From assembly GCA_030527885.1 (NCBI GenBank), contig JAUMZY010000006.1:35102-99101 (forward strand): a stretch of DNA of 64,000 nucleotides. Direction: 5' to 3'. Positions 56,507 to 64,000 of the stretch are shown in pieces. Source of the DNA: Corynebacterium sp. (lineage in GTDB: Bacteria; Actinomycetota; Actinomycetes; Mycobacteriales; Mycobacteriaceae). The notes below the pieces were generated by a model, which was not told the DNA's origin, did no database searches, and saw only the letters and a program-made list of their open reading frames with translations. The position numbers were made by a program, and so were the translations under genes. How positions within the stretch are numbered: position 1 is the first letter of the stretch; each line of letters opens with the position of its first letter.

Positions 56507-57883
56507 ATGAATAATTATCAGCTGTCTTCACTTTCCCCCATTACTCCAGGCATATGTATCGCTGCCACTGCCTCTGGATCGGGGAAAACCACCATTGCTA
56601 CCGGCCTCATTGCTGCACTGGCCCGCCGGATGCAGGTGGCAGCATTCAAAGTAGGACCTGATTATATAGATCCGGGTTATCACAGCCTGGCTGCGGGCCG
56701 CATCGGCCGCAACCTCGATTCAGTCATGTGTGGCCAAGACCTCATGGGGCCGCTCTACCGGCATGGCTCCCAAGGCGCGGACATTGCTGTGGTGGAAGGC
56801 GTCATGGGGCTATTCGACGGCCGCATCCCTGATGGTGCAGGTTCCACTGCTGACATAGCCGCCATATTGGGTGTCCCAGTGCTTCTCATCGTCGACGTGC
56901 GCGGAATAGGCCAGTCTGTGGGACCACTCGTCCGGGGATTCACAACCGCCAGAAATGATGTGTGCATTGCTGGAGTTATCCTCAACATGGTGGGAACCGA
57001 TCGCCATGCTGCCGTATGCCAAGAAGCAGTGGAAGCAGAGGGAATCCCCGTGGTGGGGATTATCCCACGCCAAGACGATGTTGAAGTTCCATCACGGCAT
57101 TTGGGTTTAGTCACTGCTGTGGAACATGGCGATAAAGCACATCACGCCATTCACCGCATGGCTGATCTGGTAGAACGTAATTGCGATATTGACAAAATTA
57201 TTACTCTGGCACGATGCTCATATGATGGTCCTGCCTGGGATCCAACAGAAGTAGTCACCACTGTTGGCACTCCCACCATTGCCATGGCTGGCGGCCCAGC
57301 TTTTACTTTCGGATATGCGGAACACCGTGAGCTTCTAGAAGCAGCCGGTGCGACAGTAGTAACCTTTGATCCGCTGCAAGACAATCTGCCTGATTGTGAC
57401 GGCCTCATTATCCCCGGAGGATTCCCCGAAGAACATGTGGAAGAACTAGCAGCACGCCAAGATCTCTACGCCGCAATAACGCAGATGGTGCATGATAAAA
57501 AACCAATCTATGGTGAATGCGCAGGATTGCTATGGATGCTTAAAACCCTCAACGGCCATCCCATGCTAGGCATCATTGATATGCATGCAGATATGGGGCA
57601 ACGATTAACACTAGGGTATCGGGAGGCCGTCGCATTGACCGATTCTATTATGTACAGAGTCGGTGAACGGGTTGTTGGCCATGAATTTCACCGCACAAAA
57701 CTTCAACATTTGCGGGCTGAAGATTTCCAATCAGCATGGGGGTGGCGGTCCTGGAATGGGGAAAAACAGTTCGAAGGATTCGTTGGTGACACAGTCTTCG
57801 CTTCTTATCTGCACTGTCACCCCGCAGCAACCCCCCTGGCCATTCAGCGATTCGTAGCAGCTGCCAGCGCAAAATCCACGTAA
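56507..57883 (+). CDS. cobB: Cobyrinic acid a,c-diamide synthase
   Basis: A 458-residue amidase with an ATPase domain (ASGSGKTTIATGLI, about 22-35; FKVGPDYIDPGYH) and a C-terminal glutamine amidotransferase domain with Cys in IYGECAGLLW. It amidates the a and c side chains of cobyrinic acid. It follows the DnaA-box region and has its own predicted promoter. ogt starts 24 bp after it. Confidence 0.96.
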   Translation: MNNYQLSSLSPITPGICIAATASGSGKTTIATGLIAALARRMQVAAFKVGPDYIDPGYHSLAAGRIGRNLDSVMCGQDLMGPLYRHGSQGADIAVVEGVMGLFDGRIPDGAGSTADIAAILGVPVLLIVDVRGIGQSVGPLVRGFTTARNDVCIAGVILNMVGTDRHAAVCQEAVEAEGIPVVGIIPRQDDVEVPSRHLGLVTAVEHGDKAHHAIHRMADLVERNCDIDKIITLARCSYDGPAWDPTEVVTTVGTPTIAMAGGPAFTFGYAEHRELLEAAGATVVTFDPLQDNLPDCDGLIIPGGFPEEHVEELAARQDLYAAITQMVHDKKPIYGECAGLLWMLKTLNGHPMLGIIDMHADMGQRLTLGYREAVALTDSIMYRVGERVVGHEFHRTKLQHLRAEDFQSAWGWRSWNGEKQFEGFVGDTVFASYLHCHPAATPLAIQRFVAAASAKST

Positions 57884-57906
57884 TCTTTACCCATCGGAGC
57901 CCCAAC

Positions 57907-58440
57907 ATGAATGAAGCATTCTATTCCACAACATCGACTCCCCATGGCCCATTCACAGTGATATGTGATCCTGACGGGGCTGTTGTGGCATCCGATTGGG
58001 CCCGGGAGACCTCCGAATTGGTGACTTTAATTCACTCAGAATTACAACCAGCACAACTGATCCATGATGATCAGCAGTGTGTTGATGCAATTACAGCCAC
58101 GTTAGCCTTCTACGATGGGTATTTTTCATACGTCGAAAAGCTGAAAACGCGACAACAATCAGGGCCCTTCCGCATGCAAGCCTGGGCCGCGCTGCGCAAG
58201 ATTCAACCTGGTCAAACCATTACCTATGCTGAATTGGCTGAGCGGTCAGGAAACTCCGCAGCCGTGCGGGCCACTGCCGGTGCCTGTGCTGCAAATGCGG
58301 TTGCCTTATTTGTGCCATGCCATCGTGTTATTGCAGCTCATGGCCGGTTGGGTGGATTCCGTTACGGAACAGAACTCAAACAAAAAATACTTGATCTAGA
58401 AACTCAATCAATGGGCGGCATTCAGGCGTCAGCTTCATAG
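57907..58440 (+). CDS. ogt: Methylated-DNA--protein-cysteine methyltransferase
   Basis: A 177-residue O6-alkylguanine-DNA alkyltransferase. The acceptor Cys138 is in VPCHRV, after the helix-turn-helix segment GQTITYAELAERSGNSAAVRAT. It repairs O6-methylguanine by transferring the alkyl group to itself. Located in the cob cluster between cobB and cobA, an odd but probably incidental neighbour. An exact 11-bp repeat is within the gene at 58131-58141. Confidence 0.94.
   Translation: MNEAFYSTTSTPHGPFTVICDPDGAVVASDWARETSELVTLIHSELQPAQLIHDDQQCVDAITATLAFYDGYFSYVEKLKTRQQSGPFRMQAWAALRKIQPGQTITYAELAERSGNSAAVRATAGACAANAVALFVPCHRVIAAHGRLGGFRYGTELKQKILDLETQSMGGIQASAS
58131..58141 (-). repeat. 11-bp repeat copy inside ogt
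   Basis: Exact CGTCGAAAAGC, coding for Val-Glu-Lys in YVEKLK. Confidence 0.6.
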
Positions 58441-58471
58441 AAATGGAGTGCCTGTTTTAAGCTTAATAATC

Positions 58472-59203
58472 ATGACTGACGAACCCCTTGTTTCATTAAT
58501 TGGCGGTGGTCCCGGAGCCTGGGATCTCATCACAGTTCGAGGTATGCATCGGCTGCAAGCAGCCGACGTCATCTTAGCGGACCACCTAGGCCCCACCAAT
58601 GAGCTACACAGATTATGCGATATCAATAGCAAAGAGCTTATCGACGTATCAAAATTGCCTTATGGGCCCCAAGTGGCGCAAGAAAAAATTAATAACCTGC
58701 TGCTCACCCATGCCCAAGCTGGTAACAGAGTAGCTCGGCTCAAAGGCGGTGACCCCTATGTGTTCGGCCGCGGCTTCGAAGAACTCCAATACCTTGCCCA
58801 ACACGGTATCGCTTGCGAAGTAATTCCAGGGGTGACCAGCGCAATCTCAGTACCCGCCCTCGTCGGAGTACCAGTTACCCAACGAGGCATCGTCCATAGC
58901 TTCACGGTTATCTCTGGGCACCTAGCACCAGGGCATAAAAATTCACTCAATAATTGGCAAGCTTTGGCCGACACAGGCGGCACCCTAGCCGTCATCATGG
59001 GAGTGAAAAACGCTGAAAAAATCGCAGCAACACTTATCGACGCAGGTAGGCCTGCTGAAACCCCAGCAATTGTTATCCAAGACGGCGCCACCCACACAGA
59101 ACGCAGCTACCGCTGCACTTTAGGAACACTCGCCGAAACCATGACCACGCACGATATAAAACCACCTGCAGTGTACGTCATCGGCGATGTCGCGGACCTT
59201 TAG
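58472..59203 (+). CDS. cobA: Uroporphyrinogen-III C-methyltransferase
   Basis: A 243-residue SUMT from the ATG at 58472. SAM-binding LIGGGPGAWDLITVRG (about 8-23), AQVILADHL-like ADVILADHL, and RLKGGDPYVFGRGFEE (about 90-105) plus VIPGVTSAISVPALVGVP are standard. It makes precorrin-2 from uroporphyrinogen III, shared by cobalamin and siroheme routes. It overlaps the convergent yaaA by four bases. Confidence 0.95.
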   Translation: MTDEPLVSLIGGGPGAWDLITVRGMHRLQAADVILADHLGPTNELHRLCDINSKELIDVSKLPYGPQVAQEKINNLLLTHAQAGNRVARLKGGDPYVFGRGFEELQYLAQHGIACEVIPGVTSAISVPALVGVPVTQRGIVHSFTVISGHLAPGHKNSLNNWQALADTGGTLAVIMGVKNAEKIAATLIDAGRPAETPAIVIQDGATHTERSYRCTLGTLAETMTTHDIKPPAVYVIGDVADL

Positions 59204-59934
59204 ACAATTAATTTTAATTCCAAAGAATCCCCATCCATCTGGATTTCCATGCCCGCATGCCGCAGCACATCAGCAACATCTGTGGTGGATGAAACCGCAC
59301 CTGTATGTTCTGCCAGCACTCGGGCCGCTACCCCTTTGTAATGCTTGTTAAAATGGCTCACCACTTTTAACGACCCATCAGGTTGGCGTTTCTCTACCCG
59401 AATAGTGACAGCTCTAGCTAGCTTGCCCAACTGCTGATACGTTCCAGAGCGCAAATCCACCACAAGGCCATCAACTGCATCCAACGCAGTAGTAATAGCC
59501 TTCCCCCAACGACTTTTTAATGTGGGAGTTGTGCCATCGGGGCGGGGGAGCTTATTGCTGCCAGATAACCGATAAAAAGGAATGAGATCATCAGCCATGA
59601 GCAACCCAAATAATGCATCACCAATGGCCAGGCGTTCCCATGCAGCAGGCTGCAACGTGGCGGCGTCGAGGGCGTCGTAAAGCACCCCAGTAAACCGCGA
59701 TAATGCAGGCATGGTGGGGCTAGATAAAAGCTGCGTGTTGTATTCCGCTAACTCCTGCTGCTTTTGGGAGATCCCCAATACCGATAACGCCTCGTCGGTG
59801 GGCAAACAAGAAAGATCATGAGCAATTTCGCTACGTACGGGGTTGAGTTCTGGAAACGAAAGAGCAGAGAAATCAAGCGGGGCACCATCCCCACCCACGG
59901 CTTTGGTTTCAGAAGGCGGCAGGAGAATAAGCAT
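59200..59934 (-). CDS. yaaA: YaaA/DUF328 peroxide-stress protein
   Basis: A 244-residue YaaA-family protein. It starts with LILLPPSETKAVGGDG, the family's typical N-terminus, and contains RFTGVLYDALDA and the late FNKHYKGVAARVLAEH. In E. coli YaaA lowers free iron and protects against peroxide. It converges with cobA and diverges from the acyltransferase across about 200 bp. Confidence 0.9.
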   Translation of the reverse strand: MLILLPPSETKAVGGDGAPLDFSALSFPELNPVRSEIAHDLSCLPTDEALSVLGISQKQQELAEYNTQLLSSPTMPALSRFTGVLYDALDAATLQPAAWERLAIGDALFGLLMADDLIPFYRLSGSNKLPRPDGTTPTLKSRWGKAITTALDAVDGLVVDLRSGTYQQLGKLARAVTIRVEKRQPDGSLKVVSHFNKHYKGVAARVLAEHTGAVSSTTDVADVLRHAGMEIQMDGDSLELKLIV

Positions 59935-60133
59935 AATAATTAACCTACTAGCTGCACCTTTTGTCGGACAACCAGTGCAATTTCGATGCTATTGTGACGT
60001 GATTATATGCAAGTTAACAGAGTGGGGTAATTAGGCAACAATCCTTGCAATAACTAGACGCTACCGCCAAAAAACGACTAGCCTTGATAAGCACTTCAGT
60101 TAATGATTAATCCAGTAAAGAGTGGAGCCCATA

Positions 60134-62218
60134 ATGGCAAAGGTGCTGAATATGGTCAGATCAAATGATAAAACAATAGTGCCCACAGCACAATTGATAT
60201 CAACTAATCAGCCTAAAATTGCGCCATTTTATGCGGATCAAACCCAGGTCAGTAATTTTCAGCTTATTCCTGATAAACAACGCAATTTGGTGGTACGTAA
60301 ATTACTGGATATCACACCCCCAACAGATGCGGAATTAGCTGAATTGGTTGATAAGAGTCAACCAACTACCACCCAAAAACCTAGATTTAAAATCCGTAGA
60401 GTCCTCGCCATCGACGGCTTACGCGGCCTAGCAGTGCTGGTGGTAGTTCTGTACCATTTCTTCCACCAAGCAGCACCTGGCGGCTTCATGGGCGTGGACA
60501 TGTTCTTCGTCCTTTCTGGCTTTCTCATCACATCGCTTCTCCTACGGGAACAAGCAGTAACCGACAGAATCAACCTGCTGCAATTCTGGAAACGACGGGT
60601 GCGCAGAATATTCCCTGCGGCTTTTACCGTGCTCTTTGTGGTAACCGCCATTGCAGGGATCATCGGCGGCGACGCAGCGGTCGGCTTATTCAACCAATTC
60701 CTAGGAACAATCTTTTTCGCCAACAACTGGGTGCAAATAGCGGGCAGCGAAAGCTACTTTGCCGATTCCGGAGTGCAAATATTCGCACACTATTGGTCCC
60801 TCGCAGTAGAAGAGCAATTCTATGTTATCTTCCCACTGATCTTTATCCTCCTGGCCAAATTACAACCAAAAATCGCCAAGACAACCATAGTTGCGTTGAT
60901 ACTCATCTCTTTCGCCCTGATGCTGCGCTTCTATGATCCAGCTGCCGACCCCACCCGTGTGTATTACGGCACTGACACCCACTCATTTGGGCTGCTCATC
61001 GGTGTACTCGTTGCCTACCTCACCACCACAACAAACCCCGCAGCAGAAACCGACTCCTGGCCCGTAAAAATACTGTGCAACCACGCCAAACTCACCACAA
61101 CCACCGCAGTCGTAGCGTTTATACTCCTACTGTTGATGGTCTTCACCGTTGCCGATACCTCTGCCTTCACCTACCGCGGCGGCCTATTACTGGCAAGCAT
61201 CCTCACCGCCATCGTGCTCACCACACTGTTGATTGAAACCGGCCCCATCCATGCAATCATGGTGCACCCAGTACTACGGTGGCTAGGGGAGCGATCCTTC
61301 TCGCTCTACCTCTGGCACTGGCCCATCGTGGTGCTCATAAAACAACTAACACTAAATAACCACATGGTGCTCTCCCAATGGACCATCGGGGCCATCGCAT
61401 TCGCACTATCAATCCCAATATCGCACTACAGCTACATGTGGATTGAAACCCCCATTCGCCGCAACGGCTACCGCGGCCTATGGAAGAAAAACAACAATCT
61501 ACGACGCGGAGCATTCGCACTGGTAGCAGTCGGCACATCAGTATTCGCCGCCACTGCCGTTGCAGTATCCCCAACAAAAACCGCACTGGAACAAGAATTA
61601 ACCACCATCGCCCAGGAACAAGCACCGAAACATCGAGAAATCACGGCAATCCCCGCCGCAGAAAACACCGATGTCATGGCACAAATACCTGGGCCACAAC
61701 TCACCCCACCAGGTGACCGAATCACCGCCATCGGTGACTCAGTCATGCTGGCAAGCACACCAGCACTGCAAGAACGATTCCCAGGCATTTACGTGGATGC
61801 ACAAGTATCCCGCACCCTCATCGTCGCACCCGGAATAGTGCAGCAATTAAAAGATGCCGGTCGGCTTGACCCCTTCATCGTGTTGGGGTTCGGCACCAAT
61901 GCCGAACTAGACACCGACAAACTTCAGGAAGTCATGAATATCGTGGGACCACACCGAATGGTTGTCATGGTGCTGCCCTACGGTGATCGACAGTGGATTC
62001 CTAAATCACAAGAAGCGATCATTCAAGCTCAAGACATCTACCCCAATCTTTTCGTAGCCGACTGGTGCCAACGAGCAATGGCAAACAAAGCACTCCTGCA
62101 CACCGACTTGATCCACCCCGGACCGGAAGGCACCTACCAATACGCAAACAGTGTTAGTTACGCTTTCCAGCAATGGGCCAATCATCGAAAACGCCCAGTT
62201 GCACAGTGCGGCGTATAA
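60134..62218 (+). CDS. Membrane acyltransferase 3 (OafA-like) with C-terminal SGNH domain
   Basis: A 694-residue protein. A hydrophilic N-terminal 85 residues precede the acyltransferase-3 membrane domain (about 88-450; RVLAIDGLRGLAVLVVVLYH, then GVDMFFVLSGFLIT and WSLAVEEQFYVIFPL), with about ten hydrophobic segments. A periplasmic tail ends in an SGNH hydrolase domain: GDSVMLASTPAL and DLIHPGPEG hold the Ser and Asp/His. Such proteins transfer acyl groups to cell-surface polysaccharides. ATG at 60134 is chosen because GTGGAG lies 6 nt ahead. Confidence 0.9.
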   Translation: MAKVLNMVRSNDKTIVPTAQLISTNQPKIAPFYADQTQVSNFQLIPDKQRNLVVRKLLDITPPTDAELAELVDKSQPTTTQKPRFKIRRVLAIDGLRGLAVLVVVLYHFFHQAAPGGFMGVDMFFVLSGFLITSLLLREQAVTDRINLLQFWKRRVRRIFPAAFTVLFVVTAIAGIIGGDAAVGLFNQFLGTIFFANNWVQIAGSESYFADSGVQIFAHYWSLAVEEQFYVIFPLIFILLAKLQPKIAKTTIVALILISFALMLRFYDPAADPTRVYYGTDTHSFGLLIGVLVAYLTTTTNPAAETDSWPVKILCNHAKLTTTTAVVAFILLLLMVFTVADTSAFTYRGGLLLASILTAIVLTTLLIETGPIHAIMVHPVLRWLGERSFSLYLWHWPIVVLIKQLTLNNHMVLSQWTIGAIAFALSIPISHYSYMWIETPIRRNGYRGLWKKNNNLRRGAFALVAVGTSVFAATAVAVSPTKTALEQELTTIAQEQAPKHREITAIPAAENTDVMAQIPGPQLTPPGDRITAIGDSVMLASTPALQERFPGIYVDAQVSRTLIVAPGIVQQLKDAGRLDPFIVLGFGTNAELDTDKLQEVMNIVGPHRMVVMVLPYGDRQWIPKSQEAIIQAQDIYPNLFVADWCQRAMANKALLHTDLIHPGPEGTYQYANSVSYAFQQWANHRKRPVAQCGV

Positions 62219-62255
62219 CGTGTGTAATCTGAATCGGTGATTGTAGAGAAGCAAG

Positions 62256-62266
62256 CGTCGAAAAGC
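62256..62266 (-). repeat. 11-bp repeat copy
   Basis: Exact CGTCGAAAAGC, preceded by G, about 15 bp before the next gene's start. Close enough to affect its translation or leader. Confidence 0.7.
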
Positions 62267-62281
62267 GATAAATTAGAAACA

Positions 62282-63979
62282 ATGCGAATTCGTCATCTTG
62301 TGCTGGTTATAGCGTTAGTCCTTACCGCATGTACCTCTGGTACTTCAGCAGCGGGAACAGGAACCCCCGGTACTGCAGTGTTAGCCACCGGGGCTATGAC
62401 TAATTTCTTGCCAATCACCGACGCGAATTCCGCAACCCCCAGCAACCGCTTCATATCCAACATTCTGTACCAACCGCTGTTTAGCTACCAGCATAAATCA
62501 CCCACCAAATACAACCTAGACACCCTGCGTTCCCTGGCAGAAGTCACCAATATCAGCGAAGATGGACTAACCTACACCATTGCTTTGCGTAACCGCAGCT
62601 GGTCCGACGGCACCCCCATCACAACGAACGACATTGAACTATGGTGGCGTCTCATCGTCACAAACAAAGAAAAATGGTGGGGCTATCACGCTGGAAAAAT
62701 GCCAGACACCATCACATCATTTACTATCGATGACCCTAAAACCTTCCGCATTACCACGGACAAGGTCTATAACCCACAATGGTTCGTTGGCAACGAACTC
62801 GCCCATATAATCCCACTCCCACAACATATATGGGACCCCAATAACACAGCAGAAACCCCAGCTGGCGCAGAACAGCTATACACCGACCTAGTCGCCGCAG
62901 CACCGGACGCTCGAAATAAATTCCTCAACGTAGTATCCGGACCATTCAAAATTGATAACCACCAAGGCGACGGCACAATCACCCTTACCGCAGTAGAAAA
63001 ATATGATGGCCTAGACCGGCCCAAACTCACCACACTCAAACTGCAACCAACACCAGAAGCAGACATATCCAAAAACCTCTTGGATAATAAACTCGATGTT
63101 GCAACCCTGCCGATCACCACACCTGCAGACCAAATCAAAGCCATACAAGATAAAGGCTTTACAGTAACACCCCAATACGACTGGGGTATTAGCTACCTAA
63201 GCTTTAACTTCAACAACAAGAACTCACTGCCACTATTAGGGCAACTCTATCTACGCAAAGCGCTGCAACGACTCATCAACCAAGATAATTTAATAAAAAA
63301 CTCCTGGTCAAACAATGCCCGTGCTGGTTGCGACCCGCTCCCTGTAGCACCGAATGCCGCCCCCAAACCATGTGCCGCACCAACCTCCTATGACCTACAA
63401 GCAGTGAAACAAGAACTCACATCACACGGCTGGCAACAACGCGGCAACGAATCTATATGTATAGACCCAGCCAAATGCGGCGAAGGCATTACCGCCGGCA
63501 CAAAACTCCAACTCATAGTGATCACCACCACGGGGAACGCCGCCATCCCGGAATTGAACCAACTGCGTGACGAATTCAAACAAGCTGGCGTCACCCTCAC
63601 CATTAACCAAGTTCCAGATGCCGTGGCAGTCATGTCAGATTGCCTCAAAACAGGTCGACAATGCGAATGGGATTTGGGATTAACCGCCGCACCATCAAGC
63701 TGGGTATTCCCCACGTACCCATCGGGAGAACACATTTTTTCGAGTACCGGTGTCGCTAACTTTGGTGGGTTTTCCAACGCCCAAGCCGATGAACTCATTG
63801 AGGAAACCTACCAGTCAACAACACCAGATTCATTGGTGGCATACAGCAATTTCATCAACGAGCGTCAACCTGTTCTCTGGCTACCACAACCAGCGGCGCG
63901 GTACGTTGTCCACCCCAAAAACATGACCGGGGTAGACCCAGCCCTGCCGATTATTCCGCAAAACTGGTCCACGGAATAG
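62282..63979 (+). CDS. Peptide-type substrate-binding lipoprotein (SBP family 5)
   Basis: A 565-residue lipoprotein: the signal peptide MRIRHLVLVIALVLTAC gives lipid-modified Cys17. The family 5 core follows (ILYQPLFSYQHKSPTKYNLD; TYTIALRNRSWSDGTPIT, about 84-101; PQYDWGISYLSFNFNN). It would serve an oligopeptide ABC importer; no permease genes follow within the last 21 bases of the window, so they may lie beyond. The ATG at 62282 is preferred; an upstream reading lacks a signal peptide. Confidence 0.88.
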   Translation: MRIRHLVLVIALVLTACTSGTSAAGTGTPGTAVLATGAMTNFLPITDANSATPSNRFISNILYQPLFSYQHKSPTKYNLDTLRSLAEVTNISEDGLTYTIALRNRSWSDGTPITTNDIELWWRLIVTNKEKWWGYHAGKMPDTITSFTIDDPKTFRITTDKVYNPQWFVGNELAHIIPLPQHIWDPNNTAETPAGAEQLYTDLVAAAPDARNKFLNVVSGPFKIDNHQGDGTITLTAVEKYDGLDRPKLTTLKLQPTPEADISKNLLDNKLDVATLPITTPADQIKAIQDKGFTVTPQYDWGISYLSFNFNNKNSLPLLGQLYLRKALQRLINQDNLIKNSWSNNARAGCDPLPVAPNAAPKPCAAPTSYDLQAVKQELTSHGWQQRGNESICIDPAKCGEGITAGTKLQLIVITTTGNAAIPELNQLRDEFKQAGVTLTINQVPDAVAVMSDCLKTGRQCEWDLGLTAAPSSWVFPTYPSGEHIFSSTGVANFGGFSNAQADELIEETYQSTTPDSLVAYSNFINERQPVLWLPQPAARYVVHPKNMTGVDPALPIIPQNWSTE

Positions 63980-64000
63980 CAACAACTATTCACTAAACAG

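Noticed and set aside
4435-62266. The 11-bp word as a FtsK-orienting (KOPS-like) signal
   Set aside because: Orientation is split 8:8 in the window, whereas such signals are strongly polarised along a replichore.
1-64000. tRNA, rRNA, CRISPR arrays, insertion sequences, prophage genes
   Set aside because: Looked for cloverleaf ends, regularly spaced repeats, transposase or integrase motifs (other than XerC) and found none.

Overview
The window reads as a chromosomal segment of a Corynebacterium or a close mycolic-acid-containing relative. The evidence is a mycothione reductase, a DUF2469 protein, a DUF2631 protein beside dxr, a lipoprotein penicillin-binding protein, malate:quinone oxidoreductase, and a gene order that runs parallel to the mycobacterial rplS-lepB-rnhB-DUF2469-yraN-comM-dprA-xerC-M23-rpsB-tsf-pyrH-frr-cdsA-rlmN-dxr-rip1-ispG-pbp-map-mtr-mqo-cob block. 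The species is not resolved from sequence alone. No rRNA, tRNA, CRISPR array, transposase or phage gene was seen.

Layout. 1-6.5 kb (minus strand): the 5' part of a sugar O-acetyltransferase, then mksB-mksE-mksF, an SMC-like condensin of the MksBEF/Wadjet (JetCBA) type. The nuclease partner MksG/JetD is not in the window. 6.7-10.4 kb: tex, a YwiC-like membrane protein and rplS. 10.5-17.8 kb: a GyrI-like protein, lepB, rnhB, DUF2469, then the DNA-processing run yraN-comM-dprA and xerC. 17.8-23.3 kb: a degenerate M23 protein, then rpsB, tsf, pyrH, frr and cdsA. 23.4-30.2 kb: LapA-like protein, rlmN, a secreted protein with three CAP-like repeats, DUF2631, dxr and rip1. 30.2-39.6 kb: an accessory block between rip1 and ispG, made of a five-gene peptide/metal-type ABC importer (two ATPases, MFS, binding protein, fused double permease) and a two-gene ABC exporter-like pair. 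39.9-50.2 kb: ispG, lipoprotein PBP, map, cobQ, a membrane protein, mtr, an alpha/beta hydrolase and a siderophore-interacting protein. 50.2-51.2 kb holds almost no plausible gene. 51.2-59.2 kb: mqo, chelatase subunits chlI and chlD, cobO, an unknown gene, cobB, an O6-alkylguanine methyltransferase and cobA. 59.2-64 kb: yaaA, a membrane acyltransferase with an SGNH tail, and a second peptide-binding lipoprotein.

How the genes work together. The core supplies translation (L19, S2, EF-Ts, ribosome recycling), nucleotide and phospholipid synthesis (PyrH, CdsA), MEP isoprenoid steps (Dxr, IspG), protein export and maturation (LepB, Rip1, Map), and DNA uptake/recombination functions. CobA, CobB, CobQ, CobO and the ChlI/ChlD pair are parts of a cobalamin route; the remaining genes must lie elsewhere.

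Most unusual signals: (i) an exact 11-bp word, GCTTTTCGACG or its complement, found 16 times where about 0.03 would be expected, mostly between genes and once as a paired hairpin; (ii) an Mks/Wadjet locus without its nuclease and with an MksE about twice the usual length; (iii) an inverted pair of DnaA boxes beside an AT-rich stretch far from any dnaA gene; (iv) strong hairpins in front of or inside several genes (xerC, tsf, mqo, yraN).
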